DNA of 64,000 bases from positions 3,782,001 to 3,846,000 of the forward strand of contig NZ_CP048812.1 of the NCBI RefSeq assembly GCF_010977575.1. The letters run 5' to 3'. Positions 35,523 to 44,327 of this stretch are shown here, in pieces. The notes beneath the pieces were generated by a model. It saw only the letters and a list, made by a program, of their open reading frames with translations, ran no database searches and was not told the origin of the DNA. Both the position numbers and the translations under genes were made by a program. The stretch's first letter is position 1. Every line of letters starts with the position of its first letter. Origin of the DNA: Halomonas socia (GTDB taxonomy: Bacteria > Pseudomonadota > Gammaproteobacteria > Pseudomonadales > Halomonadaceae).

Positions 35523-36044
35523 ATGTTCGCAACGCTCAACAAGATTCTCGATCACCTGGAAAGCGTAGCGATGGTGATGTTCATGTCCATTGCCACCACT
35601 CTCACCTCTCTCCAGGTGGTATACCGCTACGGCTTCAACAGCTCGCTGTTCTGGGTCGAGGAAGTCGTCATCTACTCCATCATCTGCATGAGCTTCGTTG
35701 GCGCCAGCATGGGCGTACGGCACGGGGTGCACATCTCCGTCGACGTGCTGAACGCCTTCGTCCCCCCCTCCGTCAATCGCTGGCTGCATATCATCGCCGC
35801 TGTGCTGGGCATTACCTTTGCCTGCTTCCTGGTCTACTACGGGTTCCAGCTGTTCTTCAACACCCTGGGAAGAGGCCAGAGAACGGCTGCGCTACGCCTG
35901 CCGATGGCCTGGTTCTACCTGCCGATTGCCATTTCCGGGTTGCTGCTGGTGGTTCGCTACCTATGGGTCATCCATCAAGCCTGGACCAAACCGCCGGTCA
36001 GCCTCGCTGAAGAGCTTGCCGCCGAAAAAGACAAGCTCGTCTGA
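35523..36044 (+). CDS. dctQ: TRAP transporter small membrane subunit (DctQ type)
   Basis: This 173-aa protein has four TM segments (about 15-38, 48-66, 84-108 and 128-150) and the DctQ signature FWVEEVVIYSIICMSFVGASMGVRHGVHISVDVL. It bridges binding protein and channel. It lies 15 bp before dctM. Confidence 0.93.
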   Translation: MFATLNKILDHLESVAMVMFMSIATTLTSLQVVYRYGFNSSLFWVEEVVIYSIICMSFVGASMGVRHGVHISVDVLNAFVPPSVNRWLHIIAAVLGITFACFLVYYGFQLFFNTLGRGQRTAALRLPMAWFYLPIAISGLLLVVRYLWVIHQAWTKPPVSLAEELAAEKDKLV

Positions 36045-36059
36045 CGACTGGAGTTCGTT

Positions 36060-37334
36060 ATGATCACGGCTCTTCTGCCCATCTTCTTCGCGGTGCTACT
36101 ACTGGGGCTGCCAATCTTCGCCGCCCTGGCATTCGCGGTCTTTCTCGCCATCCAGTTCTTCGGTACCACGGATCCGATCATCGTGCCCATGCGCATGTTC
36201 ACCGGGATGAACAACTTCTCTCTGATGGCGATCCCGTTCTTCATCCTGGCCGCCGAGCTGATGCGCATTGGCGGTCTGTCCGGCCGCCTCATCGAGCTCG
36301 CCAAGGCGCTGGTGGGCTGGGTACCCGGCGGCCTGGCGGCTGCCACGGTGCTCTCCTGCCTGCTGTTCGGCGCCATCTCCGGCTCCAGCCCGGCCACGGT
36401 GGTGGCGATCGGCTCGATCATGTTCCCCGCCCTGGTCGCCGCAGGCTACGACAAGCGCTTTGCCATCGGCTTGATCGCCACCGCGGGCACCCTCGGCCCC
36501 ATCGTCCCGCCGAGTATCGCGCTGATCATCTACGGCTCCGTCACCGGCACCTCGGTAGGCCGACTGTTCGCCGCCGGGCTGATCCCCGCCATCCTGATCG
36601 CCTCGCTGCTAATTGCCTACTGCATCATCTATGCGTCGCTCAAGGGCTACCCGCGCACCCCCTTCCCCACGCTCAAGGAAGTCACTACCGCCTTCAGGTC
36701 GGCGGCCTGGGGCCTGGGGCTGCCCTTTATCCTGCTCGGCGGCATCTACAGCGGCATCTTCACCCCCACCGAGTCGGCCGCGGTCGCCTGCATGTACGGC
36801 CTGTTCGTGGGCATGGCGATCTACCGCACCATCGGCTGGCGCGACCTGCTCGGCACCCTGCGCAGCTCGGGACTCACCTCGGCCACCCTGCTGCTGATCA
36901 CCGCGGGCGCCTCGGCCTTCTCGTGGCTGCTGGCGATCACCGGAACCCCCACGCAGCTAGCCAATCAGGTGCTGTCGCTCACCGACGACCCCATACAGGT
37001 CATGGCCCTGTTCAACGTGGTCATGATCGTGGCCGGGTTCTTCCTCGACAGCGCCTCGGCGATCATCGTGCTCTCGCCGCTGCTCGAGCCGATTGCCGGC
37101 CGTGTCGGCGTCGACTCCGTCCACTTCGGCATCATCACCCTGGTCAACTTCTCGGTAGGCATGATCACCCCGCCGGTCGGCCTCAACCTGTTCGTGGCCA
37201 TGGCGATCTCGCGGATGTCGCTGGTGGAGGTCTTCAAGGCCTGCCTACCGCTGATCGCGATGATGTTCATCGCCCTGATCATCCTCACCTATGTGCCATT
37301 CCTCAGCACCTGGTTGCCATCGCTGATTTACTGA
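36060..37334 (+). CDS. dctM: TRAP transporter large membrane subunit (DctM type)
   Basis: This 424-aa protein with about 12 TM segments is the Na+-driven channel. It shows NNFSLMAIPFFILAAELMRIGGLSGRLIELA, GAISGSSPATVVAIGSIMFPAL and the ITPPVGLNLFVAM block near the C-terminus. Length is usual (425-430 aa). Confidence 0.95.
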   Translation: MITALLPIFFAVLLLGLPIFAALAFAVFLAIQFFGTTDPIIVPMRMFTGMNNFSLMAIPFFILAAELMRIGGLSGRLIELAKALVGWVPGGLAAATVLSCLLFGAISGSSPATVVAIGSIMFPALVAAGYDKRFAIGLIATAGTLGPIVPPSIALIIYGSVTGTSVGRLFAAGLIPAILIASLLIAYCIIYASLKGYPRTPFPTLKEVTTAFRSAAWGLGLPFILLGGIYSGIFTPTESAAVACMYGLFVGMAIYRTIGWRDLLGTLRSSGLTSATLLLITAGASAFSWLLAITGTPTQLANQVLSLTDDPIQVMALFNVVMIVAGFFLDSASAIIVLSPLLEPIAGRVGVDSVHFGIITLVNFSVGMITPPVGLNLFVAMAISRMSLVEVFKACLPLIAMMFIALIILTYVPFLSTWLPSLIY

Positions 37335-37373
37335 ACCGGATGAGAAAAGAGAAAGACATATGAGGAGAACACC

Positions 37374-37835
37374 ATGTCACTTGCCGATGCTCTGGCCCAA
37401 CGCGGCCTCACCTTGCCCGCCATCCCCGAACCCCGCGGCACCTTTCGCCCCTGGTCGCGGCTCGGCAACCAGCTGTTTCTGGCCGGCCAGATCTGCGAAC
37501 GAGACGGTGAGGTGCTCTACCCCGGCAAGGTGGGTGCCGAGCTCGACCTGGAAACCGGCAAGCTCGCCGCCCAGGCCTGCGCCCTCAACCTGCTCGCGGC
37601 GTTGAACGACGCCGTGGAGGGCGACATGGATCGCGTCGTACGCTGTGTCAGGATGAACGGCTTCGTCAACGTCGCCCCGGGGTTTCACGACGTGCCGCTG
37701 GTGATCAACGGCGCCTCAGAGCTGTTCATCGACCTGTTCGGCGACGCCAGCCGCCATGCGCGCACCGCCATCGGCGTAGCCACGCTGCCGGGTAACGCCG
37801 CCGTCGAAGTCGAGTCGATCTTCGAAATCCGCTAA
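37374..37835 (+). CDS. RidA/YjgF-family protein
   Basis: This 153-aa protein belongs to the RidA superfamily, with GNQLFLAGQICERDGEVLYPGKVG and the closing ARTAIGVATLPGNAAVEVESIFEI. Family members hydrolyse reactive enamines and imines formed from amino acids, or act in amide catabolic pathways. The long form and its place between a TRAP channel and an amidase suggest a pathway-specific YjgF-like deaminase rather than housekeeping RidA. It lies 18 bp before the amidase. Confidence 0.88.
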   Translation: MSLADALAQRGLTLPAIPEPRGTFRPWSRLGNQLFLAGQICERDGEVLYPGKVGAELDLETGKLAAQACALNLLAALNDAVEGDMDRVVRCVRMNGFVNVAPGFHDVPLVINGASELFIDLFGDASRHARTAIGVATLPGNAAVEVESIFEIR

Positions 37836-37852
37836 CCGCCAGGAGCCCCACC

Positions 37853-39256
37853 ATGACAACACCTCCGCTCCAACAACCGCTGCGTGCCCTGCACCGGGCA
37901 CTGCGCGACGGCAGCGTGAGCGCCGCCGCGCTCGCCGAGAGCGCCGCGCAGGCCTATCGCACCCGCGGCCAGCACGACCACGCCTACAAGACCTGGAACG
38001 GCGACGCCGCCCAGGCCTTCGCCAAGGCCACCGATGCCCTCCTCAAGCAAGGCGGCGACGCCGGCCCGCTGATGGGCCTGCCGGTCTCGATCAAGGACAT
38101 CTACGCCGTGCCCGGGCTACCCACCTATGCCGGTTCCTCGCGGCGCCTGCCTGCCGAATGGGAACGGCCCGGGCCGCTGGTCGGCACCCTGCTCAACCAG
38201 CTGCCGGTGGTGATGGGCAAGACCCACACCGTCGAGTTCGCCTTCGGTGGCCTTGGTACCAATGCCCACCACGGCGCGCCGCGCAACCCCTGGGACCCGG
38301 TCGCCCATCGCACCCCGGGCGGTTCGAGCTCCGGCGCCGGCGTCTCGCTGGCTAGCGGCACCGCGGGCCTGGCCTTCGGCACCGACACCGCCGGCTCGGT
38401 GCGCGTGCCCGCCAGCATGACCGGCGTGGCCGGCCTCAAGACCACCGTGGGCCGCTGGTCCACCGCCCAGATCGTGCCGCTCTCCACCACCCTGGATACG
38501 CCGGGACTGCTGGCCCGCCGCGTGGATGACCTGGCGTTCGCCTTCGACGCCCTCGACCCAGGCCTAAGCCCCGGTAGCAGCAGAGTGCTCGCCACCCCCG
38601 ATCTTGCCGACCTCACCTTCGGCGTGCCCGAAACCTTCTTCTGGGACGACTGCAGCCCCGGCATCGCCGAAGCCGTGCATGAGGCCATCAAACGCCTCGA
38701 AGCCGCCGGCGCGCGCATCGTCACCCTGGAGCTGCCCAACACCGACGACGCCTTCACGCTGTTCCAGCAAGGTGGCGTCGCCGCCGCCGAGCTGGCTGCC
38801 TTTCTGCACACCTCACTGCCGGGTGCCATCGCCGCGCTGGACCCCAACGTTGCCGCCCGGATCGAAGCCGCCGACGACATGCCGGGCTGGGAATACGTGC
38901 GCCGGCGCCAGCTCCTCGACGACCTCTGCCGCGCCGCGGCCGAACGGCTCAGCCAGGTGGATGCCGTACTGACGCCCACCGTCGCCATCACCCCGCCGAC
39001 GCTGGAGAGCCTCGAGCACGAGGGCGCCTACCCCAAGGCCAACATGAAGGCACTGCGCAATACCGTCATGGCCAACTTCATGGGACTCTGCGCGCTCACT
39101 CTGCCGGTCGGCCGCGACGCCGCCAACATGCCCGTCGGCCTGCAAGTGATGGCCGGCCCCTGGCAGGACGCCCGACTGATCGCCATCGGCCAGGCCATTG
39201 AGGCCAAGCTTGGCAACAGCCTCGACGTGCTCGGCGAGGTGCCCAGCCCTGCGTAG
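37853..39256 (+). CDS. Amidase signature-family amidohydrolase
   Basis: This 467-aa enzyme carries the Ser-cisSer-Lys triad: Lys81 in VSIKDIY, the TPGGSSSGAG loop (Ser158-160) and Ser182 in GTDTAGSVRVPAS. Length fits the GatA/AtzF group. No gatB or gatC is near, so it is a catabolic amidase. As the last gene of the asparaginase-TRAP-RidA line it probably hydrolyses an imported amide. Confidence 0.93.
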   Translation: MTTPPLQQPLRALHRALRDGSVSAAALAESAAQAYRTRGQHDHAYKTWNGDAAQAFAKATDALLKQGGDAGPLMGLPVSIKDIYAVPGLPTYAGSSRRLPAEWERPGPLVGTLLNQLPVVMGKTHTVEFAFGGLGTNAHHGAPRNPWDPVAHRTPGGSSSGAGVSLASGTAGLAFGTDTAGSVRVPASMTGVAGLKTTVGRWSTAQIVPLSTTLDTPGLLARRVDDLAFAFDALDPGLSPGSSRVLATPDLADLTFGVPETFFWDDCSPGIAEAVHEAIKRLEAAGARIVTLELPNTDDAFTLFQQGGVAAAELAAFLHTSLPGAIAALDPNVAARIEAADDMPGWEYVRRRQLLDDLCRAAAERLSQVDAVLTPTVAITPPTLESLEHEGAYPKANMKALRNTVMANFMGLCALTLPVGRDAANMPVGLQVMAGPWQDARLIAIGQAIEAKLGNSLDVLGEVPSPA

Positions 39257-39271
39257 GAGCCAGCGCATTTA

Positions 39272-39345
39272 GGATGAGTGCGGGAGTGAATGCATTCGCG
39301 ATGCAGCGCGCAGCGCTGCTGGGGCAATCCAGCCACCGCAGCGAA
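39272..39345. repeat. REP-like repeat unit
   Basis: Single copy with GAATGCATTCGCGATGCAGCGCGCAGCGCTGC split by small changes, between the amidase stop and the 3' end of the diguanylate cyclase gene (convergent). The inverted half is missing or decayed. Confidence 0.75.
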
Positions 39346-39351
39346 TAGCGG

Positions 39352-40512
39352 CTATAGCGACGCTGACAGCGTAATGGCACTCGCCACCTGCCAACCGTCG
39401 CGCCCCTCGGCCTTGACCCGATAAAGCGCCTGGTCTGCAGCGGTATAAGCAGCGGCAAAGGCTTCGCGCTGTGCAGTAAACAGAACCCCGCCCACGCTCA
39501 GGGTGACGTGAACACCAGCGGGATGGCCCGGATGCGGCAGTGCCGCTCGACGCACCTCCTCCACTACAGAGGCGCAGGCCTGCTCCAGGGTCTGGGTGCC
39601 ATCGCAAGGCAGCAGTGCGGCGAACTCGTCGCCGCCCATGCGATATAGCCTTGCGCTTCCGCCAAGGGCTCGGTCGATCAGCGCCACCAGCTCGCGCAGC
39701 AGGCGGTCGCCGTCCGGGTGGCCAAGGGCATCGTTATACTGCTTGAAGTAGTCGATGTCGATCAGCAGCAGCCCCAGGGAGCAGCCCGGCTCGACCAGCA
39801 CGTCATCATGCAGCGCACTGCGGTTGCCGATACCGGTGAGCGGGTCGCGCAACGCCTGGGCCATCCAGCGCAGGCTCTCGCGGGTGGCACGATCCGCCAG
39901 GCGGTGCTTGAACACGTGCATGCCCCAGAACAGCAGCCCCAGCAGATAGATCACCAGGCTGCCCGCCAGCACCAGAGTCTGGTGGCGACGGGTTTCCTCG
40001 ACGAAGCGATTGGTCACCTCGCTGCGGCGGTCGAGCTGGTTCATCTCGATCTCGGTCAGGCATCGAATCGGCTGCAGCAGGTTCTGGCTGAGCAAGGCCG
40101 GCGAGGGTACGACATCGCGGCCAAGGGTCTCATACAAGGCGTCCAGCCGTCGCAGGCTCGGTACCGTGCAGGCATACTCGTTACGGTAGAGGCCGATATC
40201 GAACAGACTGTAGCCCAGCTCGATCTGGAAGCGAGCGCGCTGCGCGGAGTCGGGCGCGTCATCCTCCAAGAGAATGCCCAGGCTCTCCTCGAGGTAGCTG
40301 CGCGAGCGGGTCGCCAGCTGCTGGCCGGTTAGGTTGCCGGACTGGCTGAAGTAGGCGTGAATGTCAGGGTGAACCCAGCGCGTCTCATAGGTGATCAACA
40401 GCATCAGCGCCGTAAAGCTCATCAGGCTGAGCCACAGCCAACCGGGAGTGCGCCGCCTACGAGGAGCTGGGTTCACTAGTGTGCCTCGATCTCGCGAATC
40501 ATCCATACCCAA
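39352..40512 (-). CDS. Membrane diguanylate cyclase (GGDEF)
   Basis: This 386-aa protein has TM1 near residues 24-42, a periplasmic region of about 140 residues, TM2 near 180-200 and a C-terminal GGDEF domain (about 218-380). The active site YRMGGDEFAALL is intact, so c-di-GMP synthesis is expected. DPLTGIGNRSALHDD opens the domain. It overlaps the preceding small periplasmic protein gene by 37 bp, implying that the two form a sensor unit. Confidence 0.92.
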   Translation of the reverse strand: MGMDDSRDRGTLVNPAPRRRRTPGWLWLSLMSFTALMLLITYETRWVHPDIHAYFSQSGNLTGQQLATRSRSYLEESLGILLEDDAPDSAQRARFQIELGYSLFDIGLYRNEYACTVPSLRRLDALYETLGRDVVPSPALLSQNLLQPIRCLTEIEMNQLDRRSEVTNRFVEETRRHQTLVLAGSLVIYLLGLLFWGMHVFKHRLADRATRESLRWMAQALRDPLTGIGNRSALHDDVLVEPGCSLGLLLIDIDYFKQYNDALGHPDGDRLLRELVALIDRALGGSARLYRMGGDEFAALLPCDGTQTLEQACASVVEEVRRAALPHPGHPAGVHVTLSVGGVLFTAQREAFAAAYTAADQALYRVKAEGRDGWQVASAITLSASL

Positions 40513-40970
40513 TCGTTGAAATTGCGCAGGTTGCCCGGGTCGCGATCGCCATAGTCGCGCTCCACCAGGCGCACCGGGCCGCGTTCGCGCAGGCTCAGCG
40601 GCTCGCCGTCCTGGTGGGTGACGAGAATCCAGTTGGGGTCGTCCCAGCCGCCCAGGGTCACCTTATAGTCGTCCCAGGCGGTGAAGGTCAGTTGCTCGGG
40701 CACCGCGCCGAACTGCTCCTCGAGCAGCTCGCGGAACACTAGTCCGGTCACCTCCACCTCATCGGCCAGGTAGGGATCGAAGAAGGTAAAGCGCACGTCG
40801 GCACGCTCGCGCAGCTCCGCCACCGCCTGCTGAGTTTCCTGCTCGCCGTGCTGGAATATCACCACCTCGGGGCTGGCCAGGGCGGCACCTGCTGGCCACA
40901 GCGCAGCGGCCAACAAAGCGAGACGGATAGGCACGAGCGTACGATGGAGCAGCACACTGAGTGGTGGCAT
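40476..40970 (-). CDS. Small periplasmic protein paired with the diguanylate cyclase
   Basis: This 164-aa protein has a signal peptide ending near GAALA-SPE. The second half (LTFTAWDDYKVTLGGWDDPNWILVTHQDG, then NFNDWVWMIREIE) resembles molybdopterin-binding-like domains of the SUOX fold, but I see no cofactor Cys, so enzymatic activity is doubtful. The overlap with the GGDEF gene suggests that it senses or presents a periplasmic signal to the cyclase. The fold assignment is tentative. Confidence 0.7.
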   Translation of the reverse strand: MPPLSVLLHRTLVPIRLALLAAALWPAGAALASPEVVIFQHGEQETQQAVAELRERADVRFTFFDPYLADEVEVTGLVFRELLEEQFGAVPEQLTFTAWDDYKVTLGGWDDPNWILVTHQDGEPLSLRERGPVRLVERDYGDRDPGNLRNFNDWVWMIREIEAH

Positions 40971-41059
40971 TTAAGGAATCCCCTGCGTGGATGCACTAGT
41001 AATTTTTTATTACCGACGAGTCTAGCACGAGGGCTTACCCTGAACAGGCGCCACGCTCC

Positions 41060-41280
41060 CCTGTGGGAGTGAATTCAGTCGCGATTAGCGTGGAAGCGTC
41101 TTCGGCCGCGATTGCAGCGCAGCGCTGCCTAGTCAGACCAACCCCATCGTGACTGAAGTCACTCCCACATTTGCCTTGGCGCCACCCCCAATGTAGGAGC
41201 GAATTCATTCGCGATTGCAGCGCGAAGCGCTGCCTGGGCTTGGCTAGGCCAACCCCATCGTGATTGAAATCGCGTCCAAC
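41060..41280. repeat. Cluster of REP-like units
   Basis: The 342-bp gap 40971-41312 holds about two units: GAGTGAATTCAGTCGC, GCAGCGCAGCGCTGC, inverted CATCGTGACTGAAGTCACTC, the spacer ATTTGCCTTGGCGCC, then GGAGCGAATTCATTCGC and another inverted half. The two REP types face each other, as in REPINs. No gene is supported here. Confidence 0.88.
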
Positions 41281-41312
41281 ACACTCAAGCAGGTCATGGA
41301 AGGCCCCACTTT

Positions 41313-41699
41313 TCACACCCGGCGAATAGGCCCAGGATACTGTGCTACCAGAGCATCGGCAGTCAGCAACAGGAACCCTTCTGCCTCGGCCTGGGCAACC
41401 AGAATTCTGTCGAAAGGGTCTTTGTGGATTAGCGGCAAACGGGCCACCCCCAGCGTGTGCTGCGCGCTAATACTCAGCTCGCTATAACCGTTGTCGAGCA
41501 GGCCGCGCCGCAGCAGGTGTGGGTCGGCATGAAAGTCTGGCCGCTGCAGGCTGTTCTTGATCACCACCTCCCAGAGGCTCGCAGCACTGAAGTAGAGGCG
41601 GTTGGTGCTGTCGGTGATCAACTCTTCTGCATCTGCAGAAAGCTTCTCAGGCTCAGCTGCTGCCCATAGCAGCACATGGGTATCCAGAAGCAGGTTCAC
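41313..41699 (-). CDS. vapC: PIN-domain toxin (VapC family)
   Basis: This 128-aa protein has the four acidic PIN residues: D6 in LLLDTHVLLW, E44 in SLWEVVIKN, D94/D97 in KDPFDRILVAQA and D115 in TADALV. Such toxins are Mg-dependent RNases. It starts two bases after the antitoxin stop. Confidence 0.9.
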   Translation of the reverse strand: MNLLLDTHVLLWAAAEPEKLSADAEELITDSTNRLYFSAASLWEVVIKNSLQRPDFHADPHLLRRGLLDNGYSELSISAQHTLGVARLPLIHKDPFDRILVAQAEAEGFLLLTADALVAQYPGPIRRV

Positions 41700-41701
41700 C
41701 C

Positions 41702-41941
41702 TCAGCCACCGAACATGTCAGCGATTTCATCCTCCCCCATACGGTCAAAATCATCCGGCACGCTGAACTGACCTGCAAGGAAACCCAAGCGCAGCTGTTG
41801 GCCGGGCTCTGGACTATCAATGGGCGTGACGCGAACCATTGGCTTGCCCGCCTTCGCGATGATGAAGGCTTCTCCATGCTGGGCGCGCGCTATGAGCTGT
41901 GAAAGCCGCGTCTTGGCTTCGTGGATATTGATAGATTCCAT
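41702..41941 (-). CDS. Phd/YefM-family antitoxin
   Basis: This 79-aa protein has the Phd/YefM DNA-binding half INIHEAKTRLSQLIARAQHGEAFIIAKAGKPMVRVTPID and a short acidic tail ending ADMFGG that would wrap the toxin. It is first in the antitoxin-toxin operon, which it likely autorepresses. Confidence 0.9.
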   Translation of the reverse strand: MESINIHEAKTRLSQLIARAQHGEAFIIAKAGKPMVRVTPIDSPEPGQQLRLGFLAGQFSVPDDFDRMGEDEIADMFGG

Positions 41942-42012
41942 ACCACACCCTGCACTTAGTTTGGTCGACTTAGTTTAGTCTAACCGACAATAGCTTGCAT
42001 CCATTGGGCGCC

Positions 42013-42122
42013 ACTCCCCTGTAGGAGCGAATGCAGCGCGCAGCGCTGCCGGGCCACAACCCAACCCAATCCAACCCCATCGCCCCCTTGTGAGAGCAGA
42101 TTCATTCACGATGCAGCGGTTC
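42013..42122. repeat. Degenerate REP-like units
   Basis: Contains TGTAGGAGCGAATGCAGCGCGCAGCGCTGCC and a second decayed half GCAGATTCATTCACGATGCAGCG between the antitoxin promoter side and the 3' end of the FMN dehydrogenase gene. Core palindromes are damaged, suggesting an old insertion. Confidence 0.7.
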
Positions 42123-42144
42123 TCGACGCTATAGCCTGAGAAGG

Positions 42145-43302
42145 TCATCCACCGTTGGCGACCAGGTGTTCCCGCCCAAGCTCTTCTACGCGTGTGACAC
42201 CCAGCAGGGCCATGTCGCGAGACACTTCCTGCTTGAGAAGCTCGAGGGCGTGCGCCACGCCGGCCTCGCCGGCATAGGCTGCCGCGTAGTTGATGGGCCG
42301 GCCGATGAACACGAACGAGGCTCCGAGCGCCAGCGCCTTTAGCACGTCGGTGCCACGCCGAAACCCACTGTCGACCATCACCGGTAGATTGCCAACGGCC
42401 TCGACCACCGCCGGCAAGGCGCGCAGCGTTGCGACGGTACTATCCAGTTGGCGGCCGCCATGATTGGACACGATGATGCCATCCACGCCCAGGCGCTGCG
42501 CCTTGCGGGCGTCCTCGGGGTGCAGGATACCCTTGACGATCAGGAAATCAGGCCACAGCTCACGTACCCGCTGAAGTACCTCCCAGTCGAGATGGCTACG
42601 CCCCGAAAAGTCACGATCGACGTCTTTCGCGATCACCGGGATACCGCGGGTGGCATAGTTGTTCTCGAAATGTGGCACCCCGTGCCGTAGCAGCGTGCGC
42701 ATGAAGGTACCGAACAGCCAGCGAGGGCGTATCAGACCATCCCAGGCCAACCGCAGGCTGGGTCGAAGCGGAGAGGAGAAACCACAGCGCCGGTTGTTGT
42801 CGCTATTCGGCGGTACCGGATAGTCGATCGTGATCACCAGATGCTTGAACCCACTGCGCCTGACCCGTGCAATCAATGCCTCTATCGCCGGCATATCCCC
42901 CGGCAGGTAGGCCTGAAACCAATCGGTAGCCCCGTGTTCCGCCACCTCCTCCATCGGGATCAGCGAGGTGCCGCTAAGAATCATGGGAACCTTGGCCGTG
43001 GCGGCGGCGCGTGCCTGCACGATATCGCCGCGGTAGGCCGACAAGGCACTGAGGCCCATCGGCGCAATGCCGAAAGGGGCGGAATAGTGGCGACCGAAGA
43101 GCTCTGTCCCGGTTGTCACCCGAGACACGTCCACCAGCCCGCGTGGCATGAAACTCAAGTCCTCGAAGGCACGGCGATTGGCCCTGAAACTCCCTCCCTC
43201 CTCCGCCGCATTCGCGACATAACCGAATAGCGGGCGCGGCAGATACCGCTGCGCCGCTCGCTCGAAGTCTTGGAGGTTATAGATTTTCGATAGACGGCTC
43301 AC
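42145..43302 (-). CDS. FMN-dependent L-2-hydroxyacid dehydrogenase (LldD family)
   Basis: This 385-aa flavoprotein has the family marks: PFGIAPMGLSAL, FQAYLPGD, LVITIDYPV, Lys in FLIVKGIL and the catalytic His with Arg in VSNHGGRQLDS, then MVDSGFRRGTDVLKALALGA. The family oxidises L-lactate, glycolate, mandelate and related acids. The start is GTG on a GTGA overlap with the D-2-hydroxyacid dehydrogenase. Last gene of the eight-gene operon; the two dehydrogenases could handle opposite enantiomers. Confidence 0.92.
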   Translation of the reverse strand: MSRLSKIYNLQDFERAAQRYLPRPLFGYVANAAEEGGSFRANRRAFEDLSFMPRGLVDVSRVTTGTELFGRHYSAPFGIAPMGLSALSAYRGDIVQARAAATAKVPMILSGTSLIPMEEVAEHGATDWFQAYLPGDMPAIEALIARVRRSGFKHLVITIDYPVPPNSDNNRRCGFSSPLRPSLRLAWDGLIRPRWLFGTFMRTLLRHGVPHFENNYATRGIPVIAKDVDRDFSGRSHLDWEVLQRVRELWPDFLIVKGILHPEDARKAQRLGVDGIIVSNHGGRQLDSTVATLRALPAVVEAVGNLPVMVDSGFRRGTDVLKALALGASFVFIGRPINYAAAYAGEAGVAHALELLKQEVSRDMALLGVTRVEELGREHLVANGG

Positions 43303-44303
43303 ATCTTTTCCTGTGCAGATGTCATCGAGAACGCATCGGGGTTGACGGCATTGGGAGGTCGCTCTCCTTGCAGTGCAAGGGCCAGGTTATCCACGGCAAG
43401 CTGTGCCATCGCCGAACGCGTTTCATGGGTCGCCGAGCCGATATGCGGCAGCAGTACCACCTGCGGCAACGCCAGCAGCGGAGACGAGGATGGTAGCGGC
43501 TCCTGCTCGAAGACATCCAATCCCGCTCCGGCAATATCGCCTTGCTGAAGCGCCGTGATCATGGCCGCTTCATCGACCACCGGCCCCCGAGCGATATTGA
43601 CGAAGATCGCCGAGCGCTTCATCTGGCGAAAGGCATCGGCATCGATCAAATGCCGCGTCGAATCCGTTAGCGGCACCGTCACACAGACCACATCGGCGCA
43701 GGCCAGCAACGCCTCGAATGAGCAGCAACGCGCGCCTAGCTCAGCGTTGAGCGCCGGCTTGGGCGAGGCGTTGCTGTAGATCACCGGCATACCGAACCCC
43801 AGCGCCCCCCGCCGCGCTACCGCAGCCCCTATACGCCCCATGCCCACCATGCCAAGCGTTTTACCGTGGACATCGCGCCCGAACTGCGCCTCCTCGACAT
43901 GCGCTTGCCACTGCCCCTCGCGCACGAAGCGATCCAGCTCCGGCACGCGACGCACGGTGGCCATTATCAGCGCAAAGCCGGTATCGGCCGTCGTCTCGGT
44001 CAAGACATCCGGCGTATTGCACAGCACAATACCGCGGCGGCTCATCTCATCGACGGGAAAGTTGTCATAACCCACCGAGATCGTCGCCACCACCTCCAGA
44101 TTCGGCGCCCCATCCAGGAGCGCCGGAGTGACGGAGAGCTTGCCGCCAATCAGGCCATGCGCATGAGCCAAGGCCGCGTGGTACGCGTCGAGATTGCCCT
44201 CGTCGAGATGCGGAAAATAGTCAACGTGAAACATGCCCTCAAGCTGTTTGAGATGTTCCGCATGCAGCCGACGCACCGCCACGATCCGTTTGTTCATCGT
44301 CAT
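43299..44303 (-). CDS. NAD(P)-dependent D-2-hydroxyacid dehydrogenase
   Basis: This 334-aa enzyme of the GhrB/SerA family has the dinucleotide motif GMVGMGRIGAAVARRG and the catalytic Arg (NIARGPVVDE), Glu (DVFEQEPLP) and His (LLPHIGSAT). It likely reduces glyoxylate, hydroxypyruvate or a related 2-oxo acid, or works in reverse. It follows the UxaA-like gene by 24 bp. Confidence 0.92.
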   Translation of the reverse strand: MTMNKRIVAVRRLHAEHLKQLEGMFHVDYFPHLDEGNLDAYHAALAHAHGLIGGKLSVTPALLDGAPNLEVVATISVGYDNFPVDEMSRRGIVLCNTPDVLTETTADTGFALIMATVRRVPELDRFVREGQWQAHVEEAQFGRDVHGKTLGMVGMGRIGAAVARRGALGFGMPVIYSNASPKPALNAELGARCCSFEALLACADVVCVTVPLTDSTRHLIDADAFRQMKRSAIFVNIARGPVVDEAAMITALQQGDIAGAGLDVFEQEPLPSSSPLLALPQVVLLPHIGSATHETRSAMAQLAVDNLALALQGERPPNAVNPDAFSMTSAQEKM

Positions 44304-44327
44304 CCCCTGTCGCGTGTAGTGCGGCGC

